Positions 1 to 12,562 of a stretch of DNA of 64,000 nt are shown here, in pieces. The DNA is taken from contig QZCP01000032.1 of the NCBI GenBank assembly GCA_003956705.1, positions 1-64,000 of the forward strand, in the 5' to 3' direction. Both the position numbers and the translations under genes were made by a program. A model generated the notes under the pieces. That model worked only from the letters and a program-made list of their open reading frames with translations. It was not told where the DNA came from and did no database searches. This DNA is from Brevipalpus yothersi (taxonomy: Eukaryota; Arthropoda; Arachnida; Trombidiformes; Tenuipalpidae). The stretch's first letter is position 1. Each line of letters starts with the position of its first letter.

Positions 1-52
<52 letters not shown>
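1..52. repeat. (GA)n microsatellite at window edge
   Basis: Uninterrupted GA dinucleotides run from the first base, so the tract is truncated by the window and its true length is unknown. On the opposite strand it is a pyrimidine (CT)n tract. Confidence 0.97.
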
Positions 53-59
<7 letters not shown>

Positions 60-3000
60 CTAATACAATAAGGAAGAACATTTCTTCAAGGTATGTAATC
101 TATTTAAGGGAGTAACAAAGTTGAAAAAGAATACACTCATGCATATGTTTAAATAAAAATGATAGCTCAATAATGACTTAAATTCTTGGGGTGTATATAT
201 GCAAGATGAGATATGATGATCTTGTATTCTCTTATCACTTCATCAATACTCAATTACATGTATATCCAAATGAATAGAGAGGCGATTAGGTGATATACAG
301 AGAAATTTGCTCTCTGAAGCTAGAATAGAAAAGAATGCGATGATAGTAGATTCTTAGTTGATATAGGGGAAAAGATCAAAGTTCCATGATTCTTTCTCTC
401 CTTCAAATTATATTATATATTCAATCAGTGAAGTTTACCAGCGTACAAAGGGCAAAAAGTTTGGCAAGCATTGGTACTCATGATCATCAGGCATTTTCAC
501 CTCTCTTTTTGAATCCAAATTTTTTCGAAAATCATCAGAACTTTTCAACTTATTTGCCCAAAGCTAATAGGAAATCTATTGAGAACTTTGGTAGAGCATT
601 TTTTTTCACTTTTCCTCCTGTTGATGTTACATTTTTCAATGTTGCATGTTTTACTATTTTTTGAATGGTCCACAGTGATATCCGGAAACAGTGGGAGGTA
701 AAAAGAGAGAGAGAAAGGAAGAGGGAAAAAAAGAGAAAAAGAAACAAATGTTTGTGATACTGATAGCCATTTGAAACACACACGTTTCCCGGGAATAATC
801 ATGGAAATATCCCGCAAATATTCTGGAATATAATTTTTTAAATTTTAACAAGTAACGGTCCACAGTCACTTTCTCTCTTTCTCTCTATCTGTCCATTGAA
901 TGGTCAAATTATTGTCCATAAAAATTGTTTTCCTCAAACATGGAGAGCAAAATATGTATAGCATAACATCACTTGATGCCCACAGCATAATATTCACTGT
1001 GGAGCAATATTCTAGTGGATCATAATCGATCGAAAATTGGACATGAATGAGTGGACACGATATTCTGTGGATAAAAAGAGGAGAGTTCCATGTGTATGTA
1101 TGAATGAGGAATAAAGTGGCAAATTCAGTACAGAAAAGGAGAAGAAAAATTCTTCTATGCGGTGAAAATTATTCAATGGACCAGCAAAATGATTGGATGC
1201 AAAATGGATAGAGAGAGAAAAATACTAAACATCTATCAATATAACTCGACATCATTGCCATCATGTTGAAGATGATGTGACAAGTTGATCACCATCAACA
1301 ATGCTCATTTGGTTGATAATCTCAATCGATGGAGTTGAAAGAAAAAGTAGAAGTAAAATAGCTTCCAACTTTGAGGTTTGACTTCGTTTTTTTTCGCTGC
1401 CTATTAAAATGTGAGTTTAATCAGAAAGGCAGAATTTTGCATGGAAAAGACTGGTAGAGAGTGAAACAGATAGAAAGTCTATCAGGTGAATGAATACAAC
1501 AAATGAATTAATGTACAAAGGGGACCTGAGATGAATTTAATGTATGGAAATCGACTTGCAATCACCGGTAATTAACTGGAGTAGCTGATTGTGAAGGCTT
1601 TGCCTTTCCGCACCATAGAGAATGACTCAATAAGTAGAATAGAATTTAGATCATGATTTTTGCTTTAGCCGCATAACATGATCTGTAAGATCACATACAG
1701 ATAAGTGTCTAGGAAGGCAAATTTTTTTCCATGTCCATTCAGCTAAAAATTGATCTGTTTTTTGGACAATCACTAATTGAACTTGATTTTTGTCTGTCTG
1801 GACTTTTCTTTCGCAAAAACACTTTGTATTAACACTATACACTACATACTAACACATATACATTTCATTATCTGAACAAAAGGCATTAAATTTCAATTGA
1901 ACAATTGAATATGAAGATCAATTTGATTCAGAGTGAAATATACATATTTTTCCTGGCTACTATAATAACTGAATGGTGGATGGACAAACTAGAACCTATT
2001 GGATCATCATCACGCTATTCGAATGAGTCCATCATCATCACTGCTAATTAATTAATTCGCTATGGGCCGCCTTCAGCCTTCCCTTTTCCCTCCTGTTTCA
2101 GCCCAATTCGCCTTATGATGACCATTTAGTATTCAAAATTTTTCATATACTCAAGCTGACGAGCAATCAACTCTCTCACTTCCTCTGTTAATGATCCTCA
2201 ACTCTGAACTTGGCCAATTATTTATTGACCAAAAGAATCATGCTATCAGTACCAATGGTCATCACTGGCCTCATCAGCGACAATTCATTTACCAACAAAC
2301 TGATTATCTGTACATGTGGGTGAGAGAATGTATTTGATTCTCTCTAGAAAGAGATCTCCTGATGAACTTTGCCTCTTCGAATATACACCTCTTGGAAATG
2401 AAAAAGGGATAGAAAAGTTCGTTCACTAAGATCTAGGATTTTATCATGATCAAATCTCACTCAATCTTGATGATCGATATTCATTCATATTTAGGGAACA
2501 CTTCATAATGAAATTCAAATTTAACTAACCTGTAAACATATTATGTGAATTAACGATGTAAAGGATGTAAAGGTGCGGATTTATGGACCAAAAAGTTGAT
2601 TTCCTATTCGAATTGATGCTCACAAAACCTTTCTCATCCATCAAGATGAGTACACAAATTTTCGAGTTCTGTTGGAAACAATCGTGGACATTGTCTAGTG
2701 ATCAATAGTGATGGTCACTTTTTCAGTTTCTTTAAATAAACTTCACATCAACGAACAATCAAGCAACTCCGAATATTGGCTAGTACGAAGCAAAAACTGT
2801 GCTCAGAAAAAATTTCTCGGAACGATAATGAATTCGAAAACGAAAGAAATATACTTTATGATAACGTTTCTCGTAGAGAATCTTCAACTCTCAATGTTGG
2901 CCACTTTTTTTCCGGAGCTATACATGAACTTGTTTTCCATGCTAGATTCTCATGCTACTATATATATATACCGTTCCTCTTCTTTTTCCATTGAATTATA

Positions 3001-3987
3001 CGTGTAAACCGTTATTCCATGCGCGAATGACATTAATCTGAAAGTAACTCCCACGAGGAGGGTGGAGATGGACTTTTGCTTCATCTCCGTGGACCTTACC
3101 TGGTGTGTGTATGTGTTTTTTTGGTGGTCCTCACAATCATCAATTGACAATATTGGAGGTATCAAATTTGCTAACTAATCTGGACTGGAGGTTTTTTCAC
3201 CTGTTAAGCAGGGAGAGAAAGAGGTGCCCGAAATGAATTTCTGATGTTAACAAGGGTTGGATGAGCATGATTCTAAAAGAGAATGCTAAGAGTATGTGAG
3301 TATTGAGGAGGACAATTTGAATGATATTTTTGATTATCAAGTTAGGAGGAAGGAAGAATTCTATTGATAAAATTAACACTAGTAGATATTAACCAAGCAG
3401 TTGAAACATTCATCTATCGAGTAGATTTTAGATAGTGTCATGAAAGAACTTTCTCCTGTTAAGCTTATCAGATGAATATCTGGCCTATATGTGAAAAATA
3501 TGGAGCCCAGATTAGAAAATAAGCGTCTTGAGATTGTTTGCAATCAATATTTCTCTAATGGATGAATTTTTCTCCTAATGAGTCCTGCTGTGAGGGATGA
3601 TTGGATAGTTTTGGAGAGAATTTCAACACATAAGCTCATCTTGAGTATTCGAGTAGAAGTGAGAGTCATCAGGAATAGTTGGTAACGATGATGTTATCCA
3701 TTTTTATCATTTTTCATCGATTACTGGAACGTAATGCTTTTTAAATTCCAAATTTGTGAATATATTTTTACTAAAACATTTGCACTAGTATCAATTTATC
3801 CTGAGTTCAGCATCTAACAAGACAGAAAAATTCCAAAATTGGAAAAGGAGTCACCAGTCGAGAGCAAAGGCAAAACCTTCGGACAAAAACATTTCTGTTT
3901 AGGTTATGGATTATCAGTAGACACAAATATCCACAGAATATATAAGAAAAAACAGTTCATTTTCAAAAAAGCAGACTCGTTTTCAGC
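53..3987. other. No gene recognised; AT-rich intergenic or intronic DNA
   Basis: Open frames here are short, overlap on both strands and show no recognisable domain or consistent splice framework. The stretch lies beyond the 3' end of the AMPK beta gene, so part of it is presumably that gene's 3' untranslated region. A frame at 1651-1842 (-) reads without low complexity, but I could not link it to any family or flanking exon. Confidence 0.6.
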
Positions 3988-5178
3988 TCAAATAGGTTTA
4001 TAAAGGAGCGTTGTTACGTATCTTCGTCGATAACGATTTGTGCAACTCAGAACCATTACACCGTCCTTGATTGAAAGAGCGTACAAGTGATTTAACATCA
4101 CATGGTTTGGTTGGGGAAGAAAAGTTGGATCACTACTTTTTACAGATGGATTGTTCAAAATCACTTGCAATAAATGAGGCGGCAGTATTGGTGGACCAGC
4201 ACCATGACTTCGACTCTTGTTTTCGGCTTCTTCTTTGAATGAAGAAGGCACCTCTTGTGAATAAGAACCTAAATAGAGAAGATAACAGAGAATTTTCATG
4301 AGATCGAGAATATGAAAAGTGAATTCAAAGATTCAATTTCATCTTTGCTGTTCACTGACCGGGCGGAGATCCACTGATTTGTGATTGACTACCAGTATGA
4401 GCAGCGAGATCCATTGCAAGTGCTTCGAAAACCTCGAAATCGCTTTTCTTAACATCGATAACATTTTTTGACTTCTCATCATCAAGAGGAGCACCAGAAT
4501 TGATTGTTTCATTACCATCAACAATATATTTGTACTTATGGGTGCCCTTGGAAAGAATAGAGAAATATAAATTCATCACCATCAATACAATGTGATACAT
4601 TTTTCTTCAGTTAAGTCGAAAATCAGTACCTCTGGAACATCGACTATGGCAACAAAATCATCATGACTGTGAACCATCTTAATAGGCTTCCAATCACTGA
4701 ATGTTCCCGAAATAAAAACTTCTTTTCCTCCTCCTTCCCATTTGAATACAGTTGGCAAGGCATTCTCATTTATGGTAGCTCCTTGACTGATTGTTGATGC
4801 TCGTGGACGTGACTAGTGTCACAAGGTAGACATGGGAGGAAGATAAAGAGACAGGAAAAAAACGACAAAAATTAGCATGAAAGATGAGTCGGAATCACTT
4901 GACGAAAGTCAATATTCATCACAGTAACAAAATATCCATCATAAACAGGGCACACATATGCATATGGATCTTACCTTAAAATCATCATACAATGGCTCAT
5001 CAACACTGTATTCAGATGATTGTTGATACAAAAGAGGCTTTCGTCTTGTACCTCCACCAGTAAACTCAAAAGAACGATAATCATCTGCCTTTGGTGAACT
5101 CGATTCCCGATGTGAAGATTCACCTGAATACGAATGCAATCGATCTCGCTTTACATGGGAAGTATTGGTATTACCCAT
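3988..5178 (-). CDS. PRKAB (alc): AMP-activated protein kinase (AMPK) beta subunit
   Basis: Scaffold subunit of the AMPK energy-sensing heterotrimer: it binds the alpha kinase and gamma nucleotide sensor and recognises glycogen. Four exons, 4975-5178, 4630-4812, 4360-4546 and 3988-4268, join in phase with GT-AG signals to give 284 residues, normal for the family. The start at 5178 was chosen because it gives MGNTNT, an N-myristoylation-type N-terminus with Gly2, as in known beta subunits. Exons 2 and 3 form the carbohydrate-binding module (about residues 85-150: FKWEGGGKEVFISGTFSDW, then HKYKYIVDG). The last exon is the ASC domain that binds alpha and gamma; it ends RYRRRYVTTLLYKPI, the hallmark C-terminus. 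Minus-strand sequence ending at 5574 has a good donor (GTAAGT) and may be a non-coding first exon spliced to an acceptor just before the start codon. The gene is divergent from YLPM1. Confidence 0.95.
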
Positions 5179-6116
5179 AACCGACTTTAGTATGCAAAAA
5201 AAGGTTGAGAAAGATAATTTCAATAATTCAATTTGAATCAAAGATTATTATTATTCCTCTTTCTTCTTCTTCCGATGATGATGATAAACAACCACAGTAC
5301 GATGTGTACACAAAGGTGTTCACCAGAAAAAAAGAAAGTCAAAGATGTACAAAATTATAAACCTCTTCACTCGACCACATACACTACATGATATAACAAC
5401 TTATACGGACATCATTTTCATATCATTTCATCCAATTAATTTGATTATTATGAACAAAAAAATAAATTGAAGTTTATCAATCAAAAAAAAGTCCTGATAT
5501 AAACAGCTGAGAAAAATAAAAAAAAATAAGCTTGCTGAACATGCTCACACACATAAGACTTACCTTTACGTTTATGTTTTGAGCCGCTCGTAAGCATATG
5601 TATTGATGATTGTGATCAACAGTATACACTCAAAATACTAGTAGCATTTCAAATTGTGATTGTATTTCCAATTAATTGATGATCATTTGATTGTAAATTA
5701 TGCAAAGTGTACCAGTGCATCTTGTATCATGGAAAGTATAAGTATTTAGGGAAATTAGTTAATTTTAAATTATATGTTTTGATTTTTGTGTGGACTGTGT
5801 ATGTGTATGTGTATGGTGAATGATGAGATGAAATATGTTATTCCAATGTATTGATGATGGTGATAATGATAATGATGATCCATGAAATGAAGATGGTAAG
5901 TTGGTTTTACCAGTAAATCACGAATGTGTTGGGTTTGAGGCCTTTTATGCAAGATAGTTATCCTACTCAAACGTTTCCCTTTGAATTGATCTAGATTGTT
6001 TTTGGACAACGATGAGTGTTATGATGCTGATTTAATTGTGTTTGTTTATCATTTTGTTCTTCATTTTAACAGATTTTAATCTAGCAAGATTAAATTTGAC
6101 CAAAAATTTGACCACC
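5179..6116. promoter_or_regulatory. Divergent promoter region between AMPK beta and YLPM1
   Basis: These 938 bp separate two head-to-head start codons and should contain both promoters and 5' untranslated exons. A candidate non-coding AMPK exon ends at 5574 on the minus strand. On the plus strand a pyrimidine tract and AG at about 6071-6072 look like an acceptor ahead of the YLPM1 start, so YLPM1 probably also has a non-coding first exon. No distinct core-promoter motif was identified. Confidence 0.6.
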
Positions 6117-9100
6117 ATGGAAGAAGATTTTGAAGTGACCTGGACTCAATACTTAAATCCATCGGAACGTGATTGTCTCAGTAATCTGAGAAAACAAGAG
6201 GATGACTTTGACAAGGTTTTCCAAAATTGGCAATCTGAATTTCTCACATGGAAAGTTCAGAATGCTGATGGTAGGGATCAAGAAGCTTACCGGAAACAGC
6301 TTGCCGAATGGGAACAATTTCGTGATCAACTAAATGCGAAAAAAGTTAACCTTGCCAAACAGAGAGATATTTTGGTTCAAAATTTGAAGACCAAAGCATC
6401 TCAAGTTGCTCAGCAGACGCGTCGAATGCAAAGGCCAAGTCAATCGAATGTTCCATTGAATCCTTTCTCAGGAATCCTTAATCCTAATCGCCTGCAGCCA
6501 CCACCATTTATGAATTCTCGTATGTTGAATTAATCATTTCTCAGCAAACACTTTACTTGAGCTATAATTTAACTGGATGATTGCTTGATCTTCCCCAGAT
6601 GCATCGTCTCCACATTCACCTGCTCCTAACTTTCGGGGTATTCCTCAATCTCCATTCATGACTCATGCCTCATCGCCTCGTGTTCAGGAGGATGTTTTAC
6701 GAAAGGTAATTGAAAACACTTTGAAGATCAATATTCATATTTAACAAAAAAAAATTTGTCAATTTCAACTTCTACCCAGGAGCGACCACCGGTGCCCAGT
6801 GTTCAACCACCTATTTTATCGCCTCAAATCGATGTCTCCTCCAATTCATCGAAAGCCTCTCAAAGGCCAGCAATGTATAATGTTACTCAACCTCTTCCGA
6901 TTCCTTCAATTTCTCAAATTCCTCCCATTAGTAAGTACAAGAGTTGATTTGTTTCGATCCCTCCACATTTGAATGCGATCTCTTATCTCATAAATTTCAT
7001 TCGTTTTTTTATCTAATTAGGACTTCTCAATGCAAATCCTCCAATTCCTCCCAACAGTAAGAACGAAATCAATCTTCTCTCGATGTTTTCACTTTCTAGC
7101 ATTTTTTATTCTTCTCATTCTTGCCTCTTTCATTTTTTTTCGTCTCACTAGGACTTCTCAATGCACCTCCTCCCCCTCAAAGTAAGAACAATTCATTTGA
7201 ATACTCTTGAACATTTTCAATATCTTCCTCGTCTTCTCAGGACTCCTCATTGCAAATCCTCCAATTCCTCCGATCCAATTTTCGAGGATGCATATGTCTC
7301 AAGCTCCAAATTCTAGTCTTCGTCCATCTTATTCGGAATACCAGCAGCAAATGCGTCCTCCGATTTCTATCCCAGCACCAACTCCAGCTCCTCCTCCGAT
7401 GAACACTCGTTTTCTAGGATCTTTGCCTGCTTTACCCACAATGCAGAATAAACCCTTACTACAACCACAACAACAACCACAACTACAACCTCCCAATTTA
7501 ACTAACGTTGGATATGGTTGGACTTTTCCGCCTGGCTATCCTTATCTCAGCTATCCTTATCAAGCTACTCTCGCTAGTGGTAAGTTGATTTTTCAAATGC
7601 GATAAGTTTTTTCTTTCGGCCAGTTTTCTCTTTTCACTGCATTTGCTCATTTTGTTTTGTAGCAGCTCCAAGTTTTCCAGGACAGACCACTGCCGTGAAT
7701 CCACTTATAATGGGTAGGTTATAATGAGCTGATTGTTTTTTGAGCAAGTTGAGGCTCGATTTTATGCTAATATTCGTTTTCTAACTTTAATTTTTCACCA
7801 GGTTTAGCACCGGTTGCAGCTTCTATGCATCAACAGCCACCCCCTCCTCCACCACCGCCTCCACCCCCTCCGCCACCCCCTCCACCACCACCACCCCCGG
7901 AGACTATAGCCGATCAATTGCTCGATACTACCTCTCAATCACAAAATACCTCACCTGATTGCGAAATAATTGAAGAGGATAACTCTGATGATGTTAGTGA
8001 TAGAAAAAGTGATATTGTCCAAAGAGCAAGCAAAGTTATTCCTGGTTTAGCGAGTTATCTTGGAGATGATTCTCCATTCGAAGCTCCTGATAATGATTTT
8101 GTTTCCACTCCTCCTGAATATAATGAAGACTTGTCAATCCATTTAGAAAGTGAGGAACCTTCGTTGGCCGTCAAGAAAGAAGATCATGATGAAAAAGTCC
8201 TCAGAGAAACTCTCTCAAGTGAGGAAGAGATTATCAAAACTCGAGAAAAGCTTTACCAAGAATATATGGCCTCTGAACGAGGTGAAAGACTCAAAGCAGC
8301 CGTTAGGATCAAAGGATTGGTTAGTTTTATAGATGATCTTGACGTTAGATTCAAAATAGATAGGCTTAAGCAAATTGAAGCAGTTCGTCAACGAGAAGCT
8401 TTGAGAAAGCAAATGGAAAACGAATCTGATAGTGATGGAGAGAAGAATAGTATTCAAGAAGTGATGATTGAGCAACAGGGTAAACCATTTGATATCGATG
8501 GTGTTTTGAACAAAATGAGATCTATCAAACCAGCCCAGGAACAAACGAGCAATAGCTTTGTGTGTTTTCCTGCTACTCATTCAGCATTGCAATCCCAGAC
8601 AAGTATTGATCAAGAATCCAACGTTTCACGATTTTCAAGTTATAATCGTCCATTTAAGCAAAGAGAAACTATTTCTACAACAATCATCGAAAAAGTGTCC
8701 GGAAATGGTTCACCAGAAGTGATAAGGTATGTTGTGCATAGAGTGCCTAGAAGTTGCTAATTATTTCGATCATTTGTATTGATAGAACTCAAGCTCGCTC
8801 TGAAAAAGCTGGTGAGAATTTGAACTACAAATTAGCTTCAGATTATGTACAGAGAGGCCCATATACAGCCAAAACAATTGATTATGGACACGGTTCTAGT
8901 TCAAAAGATCAGGATGAAAGAATCCTCAGAACATCCAATGAGGGGTCTTACGAACGATGTTCGGTAGATAATTCGAAAAAATACAATGAAGAATCTCCAC
9001 AGCGAAAAAGGTCTCATGAAGGATCAAGTAGATCGATGAGTGATAAAATTTCTTCTTCGCACCACAAGAGCCCATCAAGTGACTGGCAGCGAGACTCATC

Positions 9101-9773
9101 AACAGAGAGGTACCGAGACTCTCCAAACAAGAGGCATCGAAATTCACCTTCCGAGAAACACCGACAATCGCCATTCGAAAGATCTGGAAGAAGCCCTAAA
9201 AGCCCAAAATCTCTGTTTGTCTCACCTCCTGATGGCGTGATTCCCATAGAAAATCTTTTTGATCCATCTCTGAAGAAAGATCGGCCTGGACGAATTGTAA
9301 TAATTTTGAGAGGATTACCAGGCTCAGGCAAGACTCATCTTGCCAGAATTATCAAAGATAAAGAAGTTGAAATTGGTGGATCCGCTCCAAGAATTCTCTC
9401 TCTAGATGACTATTTCATGGTGGAGAAAGGCAATGAATTTGTGTATGAATATGATAGACAGGCTGTAGCTTTTTACCGTGAAAGCTTGATCAAAGCTTTC
9501 AAGAAAACTATTGAAAGTGACCTATTTCCTTTCATTATAGTAGATGCGGTCAATAATTTTACCATACATTTCAAAGAATTCTACTACTTTGCCAAAAGCA
9601 AGAGATTTACTGTGTATATATGTGACATGAATCTAAAAGATCCTGATGTCTGTTTCAAAAGGAACGTTCATAATCGAAGTCGAGAAGATATATTGAATCT
9701 ACATAGGACATGGGAACGCACTCCACGAGATTTTTTGCGGGTAGATCCTTCAAGTTTCTTAACTAAAAGGTGA
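6117..9773 (+). CDS. YLPM1: YLP motif-containing protein 1 (ZAP3), nuclear P-loop protein
   Basis: Nuclear protein associated with RNA processing and protein phosphatase 1 in vertebrates; its C-terminus is a polynucleotide-kinase-like P-loop domain. Nine exons keep phase: 6117-6519, 6599-6705, 6780-6930, 7021-7056, 7152-7181, 7241-7579, 7663-7713, 7802-8726 and 8786-9773, giving about 1009 residues. The start sits in a strong context (ACCATGG). The N-terminus has a WT..YLNPSE segment and a coiled coil. The middle is Pro/Gln-rich, with a YPYLSYPY stretch and a poly-proline run of about 24 residues beginning near 7840. Residues about 745-830 are rich in RDSP/RHRNSP-type repeats. The P-loop GLPGSGKTH lies at about 857-865, followed by LSLDDYF and PFIIVDA, matching the human YLPM1 C-terminal domain. 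Exons 4-6 are homologous microexons (separate entry). The exon 7 acceptor is a NAGNAG site (7661-7666) that would include or omit one Ala. Confidence 0.94.
6905..7275 (+). repeat. Tandem homologous microexons inside YLPM1
   Basis: Exon 4 (7021-7056, 36 nt), exon 5 (7152-7181, 30 nt) and the start of exon 6 (7241-7275) all begin GACTCCTC or GACTTCTC directly after an acceptor AG. They encode RLLNANPPIPPN, RLLNAPPPPQ and RLLIANPPIPP. The end of exon 3 (6915-6930) resembles the end of exon 4, including the GTAAG donor. All are symmetric phase 1-1, so any of them can be skipped without a frameshift. The intervening introns are under 100 bp. Confidence 0.85.
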
Positions 9774-10739
9774 AACTAAAACCCCTCTTGAAACTCTGAA
9801 TTAAGGTCCATATTGTGCAAGTTTCTGATATTTTCCAACCATATCGGAAGAAGCTGTTCAAGTCATATCTTTCTTGGGTTCATCTTGAGCTTCTAGAGAG
9901 AGGAGAAAGGTGATTCTTGCCCTAAACTCAAGAGCCTTCTCAAGATACATCTCTCTCCCGAATTCTGTCATGATGTTCATGGTAATGCACTATCTATCTG
10001 TTCGTTTTTATGCGTTTATGTAAAATTTACATCCCCCGTAGATGAACTGAGAATTTTTTGATAAAATAATTTTATGGAAATCCTATCAATATGAGCTTGT
10101 TTCTATTTTTTATATCAACTTCTAACGGAATCATCAAATTTCATCTGATCGTTCAATTCTCACCATAATTAACTTGATGGAATGCCTAACGAGAGTTTGG
10201 CCTGAGTCAATCATATCTTTTCAAGAAAAAGAGTAAAATTCTCTTCTTATTGAAGAGGAATGCTGAAGATAAGATAATTTTTGTCACTATCAGAACAGCA
10301 ATACTATACAGCCGTTTGGCTTAGAATATGATAGTCTATCATGATAAGGAAATTGATAAATTCGAAATCAAGATTACTGTACTGTACTGTTTTATAAGAT
10401 GATAAAGCCTTATCAGTCCAGAAAAATTCTCAATTTAGCCTTCTAACACTCACTATCTTTTTCAATTTCATTCGAAAATTCGCTGAAGATAAGAGAATTA
10501 GTTTGGTCCAAGAGTCGAAAGTTTCTCTTTTTCTGATAATCAAGATAACACTACTGTATATCTGAGATTTTCATAATACACAGTAAACTTTCAATGAGAG
10601 TAAATCTTTTCCAAAAATTATGTTTAAGGTTATTTATTTATATATTTTGGACCTCAAAAAAGTAGACCAATGAGCTGAAAAAATTCAATACTCGGACATA
10701 TGTGCAACGATTTGTGATAAAATTTATCAATAACAAATT
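9774..10739. other. Tail-to-tail intergenic region, YLPM1 and prickle 3' ends
   Basis: AT-rich sequence between two convergent stop codons. No open frame of note. It should contain both 3' untranslated regions. Confidence 0.7.
10633..10638 (-). terminator. Candidate poly(A) signal for prickle
   Basis: TTTATT on the plus strand reads AATAAA on the minus strand, about 100 nt downstream of the prickle stop codon. Only the motif is seen; cleavage at this site is inferred. Confidence 0.5.
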
Positions 10740-12527
10740 TTATGATAGGACACAAGTCTCATTTGTATTCTTATCATTCTGATTACGCTTTTGGGCATCT
10801 CTTTGAATTCGTGGCCTCATATATTGAACTCGTGTCCCACTAACTCGGGGTACATTTCGAAGTTTATAGTCGAGATCATAGTCAAAATCATCATCCGAAG
10901 ATGAGGACGATGATGAAGATGAGCAAGAAGAACATAAATCTTCATTGTGTAGTGACACTCGTTTCAACTTGATCCGACGAAGTGGCTCATTTTCTCGAAC
11001 ACTAGGATCAAATGTAACACTTTTGGTGGATAAACTTGATCTATTATTCACGGACACAGGATAAGTTCGAAAATCTGGTGTGGAACGATTTTCGATCTTA
11101 ATTTTCTGTTCATCATCTTTGGTTTCGCTAAATTTTGGTAAATTATTTTGTGAAGGTGATGGAGAAGCACTGAGAGACATCGATGATGTTGCTTGAGATT
11201 CGCCGGATTCAATCGATTGATCTTGATTGTGTTTGGGTGAATTTGAATCATTCGAATTATGATGAGGAGATGTATCTTGTTCTGTTAAAGTGACACTTTT
11301 AAGTAGAGATTCATCAGATCCGGAAATTTGATAGTGATGATGATCAGGACTTGCTTGAGTATGTTCACCATTGTAATCGTTCATCACGATGGTGTGATCA
11401 GAGCTGGAATCCATCACATCTTGAGCCGCCAATTTTGCTGAATCAGAGGAGTATTTCGATTGGGTTTCGGGTGATAATTCCATATCACTGCATGGCACAA
11501 AATTTCGAGTTAGATCTGGTTGACTGGTTCCCAATGGGACAGAGTTTTGCTGTGATATAACCACTGGTGGAGGTGAAGAGTGATTAGCTGATTTGATGGG
11601 AACATTAGAATCCGATAGAGCTGGGGATTTTTTGTCAATAACAACAAAATTGTCTGATTGTGATGAAGATTTTGTTAATCTATTGCTCATCTGACCACTG
11701 GCTGAGGATGATGATCGTAATTCAGGCTGAATCGATATTTTTTCAGAACTTATATTCGACATGGACGTTGACACAATTTCTTGACCAGTTTCACCCGATT
11801 GACCAGAGCCCTCGAGGCTATATTTTCGAGTAATTTCTCTTCTGATTGATTTTGGAAGAGTATGAGTATGATACTGGTACTGATTAGATTGTTGCTGATA
11901 ATTCTCAACCTTTCCATTAGTTTCAATCTTATCATCAGAATGAGTATTGGTATTCGATTGATGATCAATACTCAAGTTACCTTCGCTTGACCGTCTTATG
12001 TGTTGCTCAATGGTATTTTGCATCATCAATTTTGGCCTCTCAAGTGTTCTTACATAAGATGATGATGGATTCTCCAATTTTTTTGGCTTACTTGTTCTTG
12101 GAAGTGTTTCACAGGCAGATACTCCTGAAAGGCCAAAGATAGAAATCAAAAATGAGAGAATGTAAAATGAAAAAAAATTTCGGCAAAAATTACAAAGAAA
12201 CGATAGCAATCAAAAGAAGAGAGTGGAAAGTCATCAAATGAATGCTAATGTGATAAAGAGTGCAGAGTATTCTGGAAAATGATAAAAAGCGAAAGACATT
12301 CATGATTCGCCATGCTGCATACTGAGATAATTTCGGTAATCTTGAAAAAAAATAGCTCTTCCAGCAGATAAAGCGAAAGTACAATTTCTAACGATAGTAA
12401 GTAGTTAGTAGTTAGTAGTTAGTAGTGATGGAAACAGAAGGGAAACGGTTACTGGTGTGACACATGGCCACTAGCGGAAAGGAGGACCTCGAGGACGGTT
12501 GAGTTTTTTGGGCTTTTCAGTAGTAAT

Positions 12528-12562
<35 letters not shown>

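Noticed and set aside
5770..6009. Minus-strand 79-codon frame in the AMPK/YLPM1 promoter
   Set aside because: His/Tyr-rich from TGATGA-type repeats, lying in the divergent promoter. No homology and no splice support.
12456..12480. Third CTCF-like site (GCCACTAGCGG region)
   Set aside because: The minus strand reads CCGCTAGTGGCCA, one base short of the CTCF spacing, so it was not counted.
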